Assembly: GCF_022662575.1 (NCBI RefSeq)
Contig: NZ_JALBFU010000003.1
Coordinates: 1 to 64,000 of the forward strand
Origin: Luteimonas aquatica
Lineage (GTDB): Bacteria > Pseudomonadota > Gammaproteobacteria > Xanthomonadales > Xanthomonadaceae
Reading direction: 5' to 3'
Length of the DNA stretch: 64,000 nucleotides
Shown here: piece by piece, positions 8,502-22,448 of the stretch
Layout of the letters: every line of letters starts with the position of its first letter
Numbering within the stretch: the first letter of the stretch is position 1
The notes under the pieces: model-generated
Databases searched by the model: none
Seen by the model: the letters and a program-made list of their open reading frames with translations, nothing else
What the model was told of the DNA's origin: nothing
Translations under genes and position numbers: made by a program

Positions 8502-9302
8502 CTATTTTTCGCGCGCGATCCTCGCCATCCGCTGCGCATCGGCGAGGATGCCGCGCAGCAGCCGCACCTCGCGCGCGTCCAGTTCGCCGCGCAGGAACAG
8601 CCGGCGCAGCTTGCGCATCGCCGATTCCGGCGCCCGCCCCTTGTGGAAGTCGATGTCCTCGAGCGTCTGCGCCAGCTGCTCGAAGAGTCCCTCCAGCTGC
8701 GCGTGGCTGGCCGGCGGGTCGACCGGCCCCTCCTCGACCGGCGCGCCTCCGGTCGTGCCCCCGTCCGCCGACAGCATCGCCAGGCGCAGCTCGTAGGCCA
8801 GCACCTGCACGGCGGCGGCCAGGTTGAGCGAGCCGTACTCGGGATTGGCGGGGATGTGCACCGCGGCATGGCACAGCTGCAGTTCCTCGTTCTCCAGGCC
8901 GGTGCGCTCGCGCCCGAACAGCAGCGCCGCCTCGCCGCCCTCCCTGGCGACCGCGAGCATGCGCGCGGCCGCCTCGCGCGGCGACAGCTCCTGCAGCTGC
9001 ACGCGCCGGCTGCGCGCCGTGCAGCCGAGCACCAGGCGGCAATCGGCCAGCGCCTCGGGCAAGGCCTCGTGGCGCTGCGCCGCGGCGAGCACGTCGTCGG
9101 CGCCGGCGGCCATGGCCTCGGCGTCGGCGTGCGGGAAGCGCTGCGGCGCCACCAGCGACAGCCGCGTCAGGCCCATGGTCTTGAGCGCGCGCGCCGCCGA
9201 GCCGATGTTGCCCGGATGCTGGGTGCCCACCAGCACGGTGCGGATGCGGGAGAGCGCGAGGGCGGCGCCGGTGCCGGCGGGGGGCGTGTGGTCGGAGTTC
9301 AT
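8502..9302 (-). CDS. trmJ: tRNA (cytidine/uridine-2'-O-)-methyltransferase TrmJ
   Basis: This 266-residue SPOUT-class RNA methyltransferase is expected to 2'-O-methylate position 32 of tRNAs. The N-terminal part has [17 protein letters not shown], the family's arginine-bearing motif. The SAM-binding knot follows, with [15 protein letters not shown] and [18 protein letters not shown]-terminal helical extension (about 185-266), with F-H-K-G-R, matches TrmJ-type proteins. It is divergent from suhB with 89 bases between the start codons, the usual arrangement in gammaproteobacteria. Confidence 0.93.
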   Translation of the reverse strand: MNSDHTPPAGTGAALALSRIRTVLVGTQHPGNIGSAARALKTMGLTRLSLVAPQRFPHADAEAMAAGADDVLAAAQRHEALPEALADCRLVLGCTARSRRVQLQELSPREAAARMLAVAREGGEAALLFGRERTGLENEELQLCHAAVHIPANPEYGSLNLAAAVQVLAYELRLAMLSADGGTTGGAPVEEGPVDPPASHAQLEGLFEQLAQTLEDIDFHKGRAPESAMRKLRRLFLRGELDAREVRLLRGILADAQRMARIAREK

Positions 9303-9391
9303 GGGGACAAATGGTAAACTGCGCGGCCCGGCCCCCGCGCCGGACCGTTCTTTCCCCTTCCGATTCCCACCTGCGCCCGGGGCCCTCCGCG

Positions 9392-10219
9392 ATGCAAAAA
9401 CCCGCTGTCAACGTGATGATCAAGGCGGCGCGCGCCGGCGGCAACGTCCTGCTGCGCAACATGCACCGGCTGGACGCGCTCAACGTGGTGGAGAAGGACC
9501 GCCTGGACTACGCCAGCGAGGTCGACCGCATGGCCGAGGCGGAGATCATCAAGGAACTCCGCCGCGCCAACCCCGAGTACACCGTGCTCGGCGAGGAAGG
9601 CGGCATCCAGAAGAGCAGCCGCGGCCCGAGCCGCTACACCTGGGTGATCGATCCGCTCGACGGCACCAGCAACTACCTGCACGGCTTCCCGCACTGGTGC
9701 GTATCGATCGCCCTGTGCGAGGGCCCCGACCCGCTGCACGCGGTGATCTTCGATCCGCTGCGCAACGAGCTGTTCACCGCCACCCGCGGCGCCGGCGCGC
9801 AGCTCAACGAGCGCCGCGTGCGCGTGTCCGAGCGCAAGGACCTGGAAGGGGCGATGCTGACCACCGGCTTCCCGCCTCGCGAGCGCAAGCGGGTGTCGGC
9901 GCACCTGAAGTGCGTCGACGAGATCCTGCAGCAGGCCGAGGACATCCGCCGCACCGGCTCGGCCGCGCTCGACCTCGCCTATGTCGCCTGCGGCCGCAGC
10001 GACGGCTATTTCGAGGCAGGAGTGCAGCCCTGGGACATCGCCGCCGGCATCCTGCTGGTGCGCGAGGCCGGCGGGCGCGTATGCGATTTCCGCGGCGCCA
10101 GCACCGGGCCCGTGCATATCGAGACGGGGCCGCGGCAGTTGATCGCGGGCAATGTGAAGCTGGTGGAGCCGTTGCAGAAGGCGATTGTGTCGTCGGGGTA
10201 TTTGCAGGCGTTTTCCTGA
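9392..10219 (+). CDS. suhB: Inositol monophosphatase family protein SuhB
   Basis: This 275-residue cytoplasmic magnesium-dependent phosphatase has the family metal motifs [14 protein letters not shown] and, near the C-terminus, [15 protein letters not shown]. In Escherichia coli SuhB both hydrolyses inositol-1-phosphate and joins the rRNA antitermination complex; both roles are plausible here. The ATG at 9392 is chosen because family members start M-Q-K-P-A-V/M-Q-S-P-A-L just before N-V-M-I-K-A-A-R. A -10-like TAAACT lies at 9315-9320, in the gap shared with trmJ. The first repeat unit starts 68 bases downstream of its stop. Confidence 0.94.
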   Translation: MQKPAVNVMIKAARAGGNVLLRNMHRLDALNVVEKDRLDYASEVDRMAEAEIIKELRRANPEYTVLGEEGGIQKSSRGPSRYTWVIDPLDGTSNYLHGFPHWCVSIALCEGPDPLHAVIFDPLRNELFTATRGAGAQLNERRVRVSERKDLEGAMLTTGFPPRERKRVSAHLKCVDEILQQAEDIRRTGSAALDLAYVACGRSDGYFEAGVQPWDIAAGILLVREAGGRVCDFRGASTGPVHIETGPRQLIAGNVKLVEPLQKAIVSSGYLQAFS

Positions 10220-10287
10220 CTTTCGTCGTGCCTGGCGATTTTTGATGTCTGCCGGGGTTCGGCTGTTTTGATGTTTTAGCTGTCTTC

Positions 10288-10947
10288 TTTCTAGAAGCAA
10301 AGCTTTCGTCCGCTGACGCGGCCGAGTTCATTTCTTTTGATCGGCGTCAAAAGAAACGAACCAAAGAAAAACGCCTTCCCGACAAGTCTGCCCTATGCCG
10401 GAAGGCGGGAGGGGATTTTAAGAATCGCCATCCTGGCTCGAGCGTAAAACGGCGGGCATCCCGGCCCGCCGCCCGTCGGGTCTGGACAGAGCCATGGCTC
10501 GCAAAGATTTCTAGAAGCAACGCTTTCGTCCGCTGACGCGGCCGAGTTCATTTCTTTTGATCGGCGTCAAAAGAAACGAACCAAAGAAAAACGCCTTCCC
10601 GACAAGTCAGCCCTATGCCGGAAGGCGTGAGGGGATTTTCCGACTCGCCATCCTGGCTCGATCGGAAAACGGCGGGCATCCCGGCCCGCCGCCCGTCGGG
10701 TCTGGACAGAGCCATGGCTCGCAAAGATTTCTAGAAGCAAAGCTTACGTCCGCTGACGCGGCCGTGTTCTTTTCTTTTGATCGGCGTCAAAAGAAACCAA
10801 CCAAAGAAAAAAGCCATCCCCACAAGTCAGCCCGATGCCGGAAGGCGTGTGGGGATTTTCCGACTCGCCATCCTGGCTCGATCGGAAAACGGCGGGCATC
10901 CCTGCCCGCCGCCCTTCGGGTCTGGACAGAGCAATGGCTCGCAAAGA
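10288..10947 (+). repeat. Three direct tandem 220-bp hairpin-rich repeat units
   Basis: The marker TTTCTAGAAGCAA recurs at 10288, 10508, 10728 and 10948, exactly 220 bp apart. Each unit has the same order of stem-loops: TTTCTTTTG...CAAAAGAAA, CGCCTTCC...GGAAGGCG (imperfect in unit 3), TTTTCCGA...TCGGAAAA enclosing GCCATCCTGGC (only TTTTA/TAAAA in unit 1), and GGCGGGC...GCCCGCC. Units differ by scattered changes, several inside stems. The array fills the gap between convergent suhB and the LysR gene. No conserved protein can be read through the units, so this is a structured non-coding repeat; its function is unknown. Confidence 0.93.
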
Positions 10948-11252
10948 TTTCTAGAAGCAAAGCCTTCTTTGCCTCTTCAGATTCGTCATCCCGGCGCAAG
11001 CTGGGGACCATTTTTCGCCTTTACTTTCGCCTCTAAAAATGTCGACGAGCCATTGGCATTCAGAGACCCGAAGGGCGGCGCACAAGGATGTGCGCCGTTT
11101 TTCGACCGAGCCAGGAGGGCGAGTCGAAAAATCCCGATAGCAACGAATCTATGGGAGTGCTTCGTCGAGGAAGGCCGTTTTCTTTGGTTCGTTTCTTTTG
11201 GGCCAGCAAAAGAAATGAACTCGGCCGCGACAGCGGACGAAACGCCTTTGAT
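10948..11252 (-). repeat. Junction sequence plus one inverted repeat unit (composite repeat, site A)
   Basis: After the fourth TTTCTAGAAGCAA marker comes a junction segment (about 10960-11040) with the hairpin CCCGGC-GCAA-GCTGGG, then one unit in reverse orientation. Bases 11086-11252 are the exact reverse complement of 16608-16774, a 167-bp perfect match. In this unit, read on the minus strand, the stems are GGCGCAC/GTGCGCC and TTTTTCGA/TCGAAAAA, paired variants of those in the direct units. The overall order is three units forward, junction, one unit reverse. It ends 5 bases before the LysR stop codon. Confidence 0.92.
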
Positions 11253-11257
11253 TTTGC

Positions 11258-12193
11258 CTACCCCCCCACAAAAGAGGTCCCGACAGACCGTTCCCAAGGC
11301 GGATCCTCCCCCAACTTCTCCGCCAGGAAATCCACGAACGCGCTAACCCGGCGCGGCACCAACCGCCGCTGCGGCATCACCGCGTAGATGCCGGTTTCGG
11401 CCACCGGATAATCGGGCAGCACCGTCTGCAACCGCCCGCTGCGCAGGTCCTCGTGCACGTGCCAGTGCGAATGGATGGCAATGCCCAGGTCGGCCACCGC
11501 CGCATCGCGCAGCACCTCGCCGTAGTTGCACTCGAAGCGGCCGTGCACGCGTACCTCGATCTCGCGACCGTCACGGCCGCGCAGCCGCCACAGGTCCTGA
11601 CGCCCGTCGCGGCCGACCAGCAGGATACAGTCGTGGTCGGCCAGGTCGGCCGGCGTCTTCGGCATGCCACGCTTGCGCAGGTAGCCCGGCGAGGCGCACA
11701 GCGCGCGCCGGTTGGCGGCAAGCCGGCGCGCCACCAGGCTGGAGTCGTCGAGCGCGCCGATGCGGATCGCCAGGTCGAAACCCGAGCCGACCAGGTCGGT
11801 GACGCGGTCGTCCAGGTTGAGGCTGACGCGCAGGGCGGGATGCTCGGCCAGGAACGCCGGCAACAGCGGCGAGATGTATTGCTTGCCGAACGAGGCCGAG
11901 GCGGTCACCCGCAGCGTGCCGGTCGCGGCGGTGCCGGACTGGCGCAGGCTGCCGGCCAGGGCGTCGAACTCGTCCACCAGGGCGCGGCCCTGCTCCGCCA
12001 GCGCCAGCCCCTCCGGCGTGGCGTGCAGGCGGCGGGTGGTCCGGTGCAGCAGCACCGTGCCCAGATCCTGCTCCAGGCGCTTCAGGCGCTGGCTGGCCAC
12101 CGCTGCGGACAGGTCCAGGCTACGGGCGGCGGCGCTGATCGACCCCAGGTCGAGCACGCGCAGGAACAAGGCCAGGTCGCCGATCCGGTCCAT
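11258..12193 (-). CDS. LysR family transcriptional regulator
   Basis: This 311-residue DNA-binding regulator has the winged HTH at about residues 15-60 (S-I-S-A-A-A-R-S-L-D-L-S, then R-L-K-R-L-E-Q-D-L-G) and an effector-binding domain from about 85 to 300. The ATG at 12193 is preferred; an in-frame TTG lies 6 bases upstream. The gene is divergent from the MFS exporter, the usual layout for a LysR regulator that controls its neighbour and itself. It belongs to the CrgA-like group common in regulators of oxidoreductase clusters, judging by T-R-R-L-H-A-T-P-E-G. The inducer is unknown. The downstream end abuts the repeat of site A. Confidence 0.92.
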   Translation of the reverse strand: MDRIGDLALFLRVLDLGSISAAARSLDLSAAVASQRLKRLEQDLGTVLLHRTTRRLHATPEGLALAEQGRALVDEFDALAGSLRQSGTAATGTLRVTASASFGKQYISPLLPAFLAEHPALRVSLNLDDRVTDLVGSGFDLAIRIGALDDSSLVARRLAANRRALCASPGYLRKRGMPKTPADLADHDCILLVGRDGRQDLWRLRGRDGREIEVRVHGRFECNYGEVLRDAAVADLGIAIHSHWHVHEDLRSGRLQTVLPDYPVAETGIYAVMPQRRLVPRRVSAFVDFLAEKLGEDPPWERSVGTSFVGG

Positions 12194-12212
12194 TTTCAAA
12201 TTTCTGTTGAAA
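12194..12212. promoter_or_regulatory. Candidate LysR operator between the divergent LysR and MFS genes
   Basis: TTTCAA (12194-12199) and TTGAAA (12207-12212) form a 6-bp inverted repeat with a 7-base spacer, of the T-N11-A type bound by LysR regulators. It directly precedes the LysR start codon and is 78 bases upstream of the MFS start. The binding is inferred, not shown. Confidence 0.45.
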
Positions 12213-12289
12213 GTGATTCCTGATTCTTCTCATTTTTCCGGTCGGTGCAAGTCCCTAAGGTGTGCGACTTCCTCCCCAGAACCGCCGCC

Positions 12290-13519
12290 ATGTCCCCCGC
12301 CGCCCCCCGTTCCCGCATGCCGGTCGCCCTGTATGCCCTCACCGCCGGCTCGTTCGGCATCGGCTGCGCCGAATTCGTGATCATGGGGCTGCTGCTGCAG
12401 GTGGCCACCGATCTGCAGATCTCCATCGCCGCGGCTGGCCTGCTGATCTCGGTCTATGCCCTGGGCGTGTTCGTCGGCGCCCCGATGCTGACCGTGGCCA
12501 CGCGGCGCATGCCGCGCAAGGCGGTGCTGATCGCGCTGATGGCGATCTACACCGTCGGCAATCTGGCCTGCGCGCTGGCGCCCAACTACGAGCTGCTGAT
12601 GGCCGCCCGCGTGCTCACCTCGCTCACCCACGGCACCTTCTTCGGCGTCGGCGCGGTGGTCGCCACCGGCCTGGTGAGCGAGGACCGCAAGGCCTCCGCG
12701 ATCTCGATCATGTTTTCCGGGCTCACACTCGCCACCCTGCTCGGCATGCCGGCCGGCGCCTGGCTCGGCCTGCACTTCGGCTGGCGCGCCACATTCTGGG
12801 CGATGACGCTGATCGGCCTGGCTTCGATGGCGACCATCGCGCTGTGGGTGCCGCGCAGCCGCGAAGCCATGGCGCCCGCGCCGCTGCGCGAGGAACTGCG
12901 CGCGATCGCCAGGCCGCAGGTGCTGCTCGGCCTGCTGATGACCATGCTCGGCTTCGCCGGCGTGTTCGTGGTGATCACCTACGTGCAGCCGCTGCTCACG
13001 CGCCTGGCCGGCTTCGCCGACAGCGCGGTCTCGCCGATCCTGCTGATGTTCGGCGGCGGCATGATCCTCGGCAATCTGCTCGGCGGGCGCCTGGCCGACC
13101 GTCGCCCGGTGCCGGCGCTGATCGGCACCCTGCTGGCGCTGGCGCTCGTGCTCGGCACGATGAGCTTCGTCCTGCACGACAGGATCGCGATCGTCGCCTT
13201 CGTCGGCCTGCTGGGCGTGGCCGCCTTCGCCACGGTCTCGCCGCTGCAGTTGCGCGTGCTGCGCAAGGCCGAGGGCGCGGGCCAGAACCTGGCGTCCAGC
13301 TTCAACATCGCCTTCTTCAATCTCGGCAACGCCCTCGGCGCCTGGCTGGGCGGCGTGGTGATCGACCATGGTCCGGGCCTGCAGGCCTTGCCCTGGGTGG
13401 CCGGGCTGGTGACCGCGTCCGGCCTGCTGGTGGCGCTGTGGAGCCTATCCCTGGACCGCGAGCGTGCCGCGCCGCCGGCGCGGCTCGACGATGCGCTGGC
13501 CTGCGACTCGGCAGCGTGA
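12290..13519 (+). CDS. MFS transporter of the DHA1 (AraJ/NepI/SetA-like) group
   Basis: This 409-residue inner-membrane exporter has twelve hydrophobic segments. The N-terminal G-C-A-E-F-V-I-M-G-L-L segment in the first helix and L-I-S-V-Y-A-L-G-V-F-V-G-A-P in the second are typical of DHA1 drug or sugar exporters. The ATG at 12290 is used because upstream in-frame residues are not membrane-like. The substrate cannot be told from sequence; relatives export arabinose, purine nucleosides or drugs. It heads the plus-strand series MFS-SDR-AKR-ADH, although the 122-base gap to the SDR gene leaves room for a separate promoter. Confidence 0.88.
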   Translation: MSPAAPRSRMPVALYALTAGSFGIGCAEFVIMGLLLQVATDLQISIAAAGLLISVYALGVFVGAPMLTVATRRMPRKAVLIALMAIYTVGNLACALAPNYELLMAARVLTSLTHGTFFGVGAVVATGLVSEDRKASAISIMFSGLTLATLLGMPAGAWLGLHFGWRATFWAMTLIGLASMATIALWVPRSREAMAPAPLREELRAIARPQVLLGLLMTMLGFAGVFVVITYVQPLLTRLAGFADSAVSPILLMFGGGMILGNLLGGRLADRRPVPALIGTLLALALVLGTMSFVLHDRIAIVAFVGLLGVAAFATVSPLQLRVLRKAEGAGQNLASSFNIAFFNLGNALGAWLGGVVIDHGPGLQALPWVAGLVTASGLLVALWSLSLDRERAAPPARLDDALACDSAA

Positions 13520-13641
13520 CCGCATGCGACCGCGCCAGGCACAACCGCGCGAACGCGCGAATGCCATCCGGACGCCCTCACGCCGCCCTACGGCGTACGG
13601 ATTGAAATAGTCCCCACTTCCCCGATCGATTCGAATCTCTC

Positions 13642-14436
<795 letters not shown>

Positions 14437-14484
14437 TTTTCCCACCTACGCCGGCGCGACCCGCCGGCCTGAAAGGCAACCACC

Positions 14485-15537
14485 ATGGAATACCGTTTTC
14501 TCGGCAACTCCGGCCTGAAAGTGCCCGCCCTGGGCTTCGGCGTCGGCACCTTCGGCGGCAAGGGGCCGTTGTTCAGCGCCTGGGGCAGCAGCGACGCCGC
14601 CGACGCGACCCGGCTGATCGACGTCTGCCTCGAGGCCGGCGTGAATTTCTTCGACACGGCCGACGTGTACTCGGACGGCGCCTCGGAGCAGATCCTCGGC
14701 GCCGCGATCAAGGGCCGCCGCGATCGCGTGCTGCTGTCGAGCAAGACCACGCTGCGGCTCGGCGACGGCCCCAACGACGTCGGCGCCTCGCGCTACCATC
14801 TGATCGCGGCCGTCGAGAACTCGCTGCGCAGGCTCGGCACCGACTATCTCGACCTGCTGCAGCTGCACCACTTCGACGCCAGGACGCCGATCGAGGAAAC
14901 CCTGTCGGTGCTCGACGACCTGGTACGGGCCGGCAAGCTGCGCTACGTCGGCGCCTCCAACTTCTCCGGCTGGCAGCTGATGAAGTCGCTGGACAGCGCC
15001 GAGCGCCGCGGCCGCCCGCGCTACGTCGCCCACCAGGTCTACTACTCGCTGATCGGCCGCGACTACGAATGGGAGCTGATGCCGCTGGCGCTGGACCAGG
15101 GCGTGGGCGCGGTGGTGTGGAGCCCGCTCGGCTGGGGACGGCTCACCGGCAAGATCCGCCGCGGCCAGCCCTGGCCCGAGGGCAGCCGCCTGCACGGCAC
15201 CGCGGCGTTCGCGCCGCCGGTGGAGGACGAACGGCTGTACCGCGTGGTCGACGCGCTCGACGCGGCCGCCGCCGAGACGGGAAAGAGCATTCCGCAGATC
15301 GCGTTGAACTGGCTGCTGCATCGGCCCACCGTATCGACCGTGCTGATCGGCGCGCGCAACGAGGCCCAGCTGCGCGACAACCTCGGCGCCGTCGGCTGGC
15401 AATTGAGCGCCGACCAGATCGCCCGCCTCGACGCCGCCAGCGCCGTGACGCCGCCCTATCCCTACTATCCCTACTGGAACGGCATGTTCAGCGAACGCAA
15501 TCCGCCGCCCGTCGCCGTTCCCGCCCTCGCCCCCTGA
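14485..15537 (+). CDS. Aldo/keto reductase
   Basis: This 350-residue NADPH-dependent TIM-barrel oxidoreductase is close to the YajO/potassium-channel-beta-like AKR group. The catalytic tetrad is visible: Asp in F-F-D-T-A-D-V-Y, Tyr in the same segment, Lys in L-S-S-K-T-T, and His in L-L-Q-L-H-H-F-D. The C-terminal NADPH-binding segment S-T-V-L-I-G-A-R-N is present. A ribosome-binding AAAGG lies 10 bases before ATG 14485. Only 4 bases separate it from the next gene, so the two are translated from one message. The natural substrate is unknown. Confidence 0.93.
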   Translation: MEYRFLGNSGLKVPALGFGVGTFGGKGPLFSAWGSSDAADATRLIDVCLEAGVNFFDTADVYSDGASEQILGAAIKGRRDRVLLSSKTTLRLGDGPNDVGASRYHLIAAVENSLRRLGTDYLDLLQLHHFDARTPIEETLSVLDDLVRAGKLRYVGASNFSGWQLMKSLDSAERRGRPRYVAHQVYYSLIGRDYEWELMPLALDQGVGAVVWSPLGWGRLTGKIRRGQPWPEGSRLHGTAAFAPPVEDERLYRVVDALDAAAAETGKSIPQIALNWLLHRPTVSTVLIGARNEAQLRDNLGAVGWQLSADQIARLDAASAVTPPYPYYPYWNGMFSERNPPPVAVPALAP

Positions 15538-15541
15538 TGCC

Positions 15542-16573
15542 ATGAACGAGCCCCGCATGAAAGCCGTCGCCCTGACTCGCTACCTGCCCATCGACGATCC
15601 GCAATCCTTGCTGGACGTCGAGCTCCCGCGCCCCGAAGCCACTGGACACGACCTGCTGGTGCGCGTGGAAGCGGTATCGGTGAACCCCGTCGACACCAAG
15701 GTGCGTGCGCCCAAGCCGCAGGAGGAGCGCGCGCCGAAGGTGCTCGGCTACGACGCCGCCGGCGTGGTCGAGGCGGTCGGCCCCGAGGTCACGCTGTTCA
15801 AGCCGGGCGACCAGGTCTACTACGCCGGCGACATCACCCGCCCGGGCAGCAACGCCGAATACCAGCTGGTCGACGAACGCATCGTCGGCCTGAAGCCCGA
15901 ATCGCTCGACTTCGCGCAGGCCGCCGCCCTGCCGCTGACCGCGATCACCGCCTGGGAGCTGCTGTTCCAGCGCATGCCCTACGGCATCGACGGCGGCGGC
16001 CGCGACAAGACGCTGCTGGTCCTCGGCGGCGCCGGCGGCGTGGGCTCGATCGCGATCCAGCTCGCCAAGGTCGCCGGCTTCGCCGTGATCGCCACCGCCT
16101 CGCGCGCCGAGACGGCGGCATGGTGCCGCAAGATGGGCGCCGACCACGTGATCGATCACGGCCAGCCGCTGGCGCCGCAGCTCAAGGCGCTCGACATCGA
16201 CCAGATCGATGCCGCGCTGAACCTCGCCGACACCGACCGCTACTGGGAGCCGCTCGGCGAGCTGCTGGCGCCGCAGGGGCACGTCGGCCTGATCGTTGAG
16301 CCGCGCGGGCCGCTGAAGATCGGCGATCCCTACAAGGCCAAGTGCATCGGCATCCACTGGGAGATGATGTTCGCGCGCCCGCGTTTCGGGACCGCCGACA
16401 TGATCGAGCAGCATCGCCTGCTCAACCAGGTGGCCGCGTTGATCGACGATGGGCATTTGCGCGGGACGCATACCGGGACGCTGGGCAGGATCGATGCGGC
16501 GAACCTGCGGGAGGCGCATCGGCGGTTGGAGTCGGGGGCGACGATCGGGAAGTTGGTGTTGGCGGGGTGGTGA
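15542..16573 (+). CDS. Zinc-binding alcohol dehydrogenase family / quinone oxidoreductase-like protein
   Basis: This 343-residue medium-chain dehydrogenase/reductase has a GroES-like N-terminal domain (with S-V-N-P-V-D-T-K-V-R) and a Rossmann domain with L-G-G-A-G-G-V-G-S-I-A-I-Q. It matches the zinc-independent ADH-like subgroup (R-M-P-Y-G-I-D), and no catalytic-zinc cysteine/histidine set is evident. Relatives reduce quinones or enals with NADPH. ATG 15542 is used; ATG 15557 (M-K-A-V-A-L) is a good alternative. It is the last gene of the LysR-linked cassette; the second composite repeat begins 34 bases after its stop. The final 90 bases have less biased third positions than the rest of the gene. 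Confidence 0.92.
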   Translation: MNEPRMKAVALTRYLPIDDPQSLLDVELPRPEATGHDLLVRVEAVSVNPVDTKVRAPKPQEERAPKVLGYDAAGVVEAVGPEVTLFKPGDQVYYAGDITRPGSNAEYQLVDERIVGLKPESLDFAQAAALPLTAITAWELLFQRMPYGIDGGGRDKTLLVLGGAGGVGSIAIQLAKVAGFAVIATASRAETAAWCRKMGADHVIDHGQPLAPQLKALDIDQIDAALNLADTDRYWEPLGELLAPQGHVGLIVEPRGPLKIGDPYKAKCIGIHWEMMFARPRFGTADMIEQHRLLNQVAALIDDGHLRGTHTGTLGRIDAANLREAHRRLESGATIGKLVLAGW

Positions 16574-16607
16574 AGGTTTTGCTGTTTCTGGTTGATTGAA
16601 AGGCAAG

Positions 16608-17140
16608 ATCAAAGGCGTTTCGTCCGCTGTCGCGGCCGAGTTCATTTCTTTTGCTGGCCCAAAAGAAACGAACCAAAGAAAACGGCCTTCCTCGACGAAG
16701 CACTCCCATAGATTCGTTGCTATCGGGATTTTTCGACTCGCCCTCCTGGCTCGGTCGAAAAACGGCGCACATCCCTGTGCCCTCGGGCCGATGACCCTCG
16801 ACACCTTCGGGTCTCCCATGTCAATGGCGTATCGACATCTTTAGAGGCGAAGGCAAAAGCGAAAATGGGTCCCAGCTTGCGCTGGGATGACGAATCTGAA
16901 GGCGCAGAAAGAAGGCTTTGCTTCTGGAAATCTTTGCGAGCCATTGTTCTGTCCAGACCCGGAGGGCGGCGGGCAGGGATGCCCGCCGTTTTCCGATCGA
17001 GCCAGGATGGCGAGTCGGAAAATCCCCTCAGCCTTTCCGGCGTGGGGCTGCTTCGTCGGGGAAAGCGTTTTTCTTTGGTTCGTTTCTTTTGACGCTTATC
17101 AAAAGAAATGAACTCGGCCGCGTAGCGGACGAAACGCTCT
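16608..17140 (-). repeat. Composite hairpin repeat, site B (inverted copy of site A)
   Basis: This 533-bp element reads, on the plus strand: one unit forward (16608-16830), the junction in reverse (about 16845-16917, with CCCAGC-TTGC-GCTGGG), then one unit reversed (about 16918-17140). Its reverse complement has the same order as site A, but with one direct unit in place of three. Bases 16608-16774 match 11086-11252 exactly in inverse orientation. The forward unit has lost the right half of its GGCGCAC stem and carries an unrelated stretch at about 16780-16810. It fills the gap between convergent genes. Confidence 0.92.
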
Positions 17141-17178
17141 GCCTCTAAAAAAATTCTTCAGAAGGCACGGAACGAAAC

Positions 17179-21403
<4,225 letters not shown>

Positions 21404-21734
21404 ACGGGGGCTCCGGACACAGGCGCATCAATGGCTTGCGTTCGAAATCAGAACAAAAACTCCAATCGAATCAATCAGTTCTGATGCCAGTTCAGCCTAG
21501 GTTGGGAAACCGACGGCTACCTTGCGCGCACTTTTGCTCCGCCAGCGGTTTCCGGCGGAGCCGGCTCCTCCCGCCCCCTGGCGGGCTTCGGAGTTAAGCC
21601 CGCCGCCCTTTTGGTCGCCCAATGACCCTGCGGCCCGGTAGCGGACTTCCCAATTCGCCATGTCCGTTTTTCCGCTCCGATGCCGCTTTCGGCACCGGAA
21701 CGGGAGAGCGGGCGCAACGGAGTAAGGAGTACTC
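21404..21734. other. Gene-free stretch with tandem hairpins
   Basis: No convincing gene is seen. Two hairpins lie close together: GCTCCGCC/GGCGGAGC (21536-21543 and 21554-21561) and CCCGCC/GGCGGG (21570-21575 and 21580-21585). The first 130 bases after fadH are less GC-rich. The last part carries a strong ribosome-binding AAGGAG for the next gene. Confidence 0.5.
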
Positions 21735-22196
21735 ATGAAACTGGCTTGGATCCTGTGGCTGGCCTCGGTATTGCCGCCGCAAGCCGCCGATTCGCTCTGC
21801 CTCAGCACCACCGTGTACCTGGAGGCCCGCGACCAGTCCGCCCGCGGCCAGCAGGCGGTGGCCGAGGTCGCCCTGCGCCGCCAGGACAGCGGCCTGTGGG
21901 GCAAGTCCATGTGCGAGGTGGTGACCGCGCGCAGCCAATTCGCCCCGTCCCTGGTCCCGGCCGGGACCCGGCTCGGCAACATCGAGGCCTGGTCGCAGGC
22001 CGTGGGCATCGCCCTGGAGTCCGAGCGCAACTGGGCCCTGCCGCCCGGCCAGCGCAAGGAGATCGTGCCCGGCGCAAGCCATTTCATGGCCCACGACATC
22101 GCCACGCCGAGCTGGCGCAACGCCTACCAGGTGGCGACCATCGGCGACCACACCTTCCTCAAGGTGCAGAGCCTGAAGCCGCGCAACCGCGGGTGA
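21735..22196 (+). CDS. SleB-like cell wall hydrolase
   Basis: This 153-residue exported protein has a short signal peptide (about 1-18) and a Hydrolase_2/SleB domain. The family motif T-V-Y-L-E-A-R, with the catalytic glutamate, is at about residues 26-32, followed by G-Q-Q-A-V-A-E-V. The domain later has G-A-S-H-F-M-A, where the family usually has a G-A-x-x-Y/F-H/M pattern. SleB proteins are peptidoglycan lytic transglycosylases; outside spore formers they are linked to wall remodelling or phage lysis. No phage genes surround it. AAGGAG lies 6 bases before the ATG. Confidence 0.85.
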   Translation: MKLAWILWLASVLPPQAADSLCLSTTVYLEARDQSARGQQAVAEVALRRQDSGLWGKSMCEVVTARSQFAPSLVPAGTRLGNIEAWSQAVGIALESERNWALPPGQRKEIVPGASHFMAHDIATPSWRNAYQVATIGDHTFLKVQSLKPRNRG

Positions 22197-22448
22197 GCCG
22201 AAGCGCGCTTAGCGCGGCATGCCGCGCTGCTTTGGCGAACGCCCGGCCATGGATAGCCGGACCGGACGATCCATAGGTCGCAGATGCGTCGCCAAGGAAG
22301 GCATGGATGGGGGTCATTAGTCTCCCCACTTTCCACACTGCCCTGATGTCATTGATGCGCGCAATGCGACATCCTGTTGCCGCGCGCACCCGCTGACTGC
22401 ACGCAATCCTGCACCTATGATGTCACCTTCCCAACAGGAGGCGGCCCG
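22197..22448. other. Intergenic palindromes, repeat-like
   Basis: AGCGCGGCATGCCGCGCT (22211-22228) is a perfect 18-bp palindrome. Further on, ATGGAT and ATCCAT are 14 bases apart (22249-22254 and 22269-22274). The stretch resembles dispersed extragenic repeats of this bacterial family, but there is no second copy here to confirm it. It follows the SleB-like gene and may end its transcript. Confidence 0.4.

Noticed and set aside
10288-10947. Tandem direct repeats as a CRISPR array
   Set aside because: The period is 220 bp and the whole unit is conserved; there are no short repeats with unrelated spacers and no cas genes.
10557-11387. Several overlapping reading frames through the hairpin repeats as genes
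   Set aside because: They read through stem-loops in different frames, on both strands, and frame and start are not kept between repeat units.
21735-22196. SleB-like hydrolase as a sign of a prophage
   Set aside because: No holin, structural, integrase or other phage genes are nearby; the neighbours are ordinary metabolic genes.
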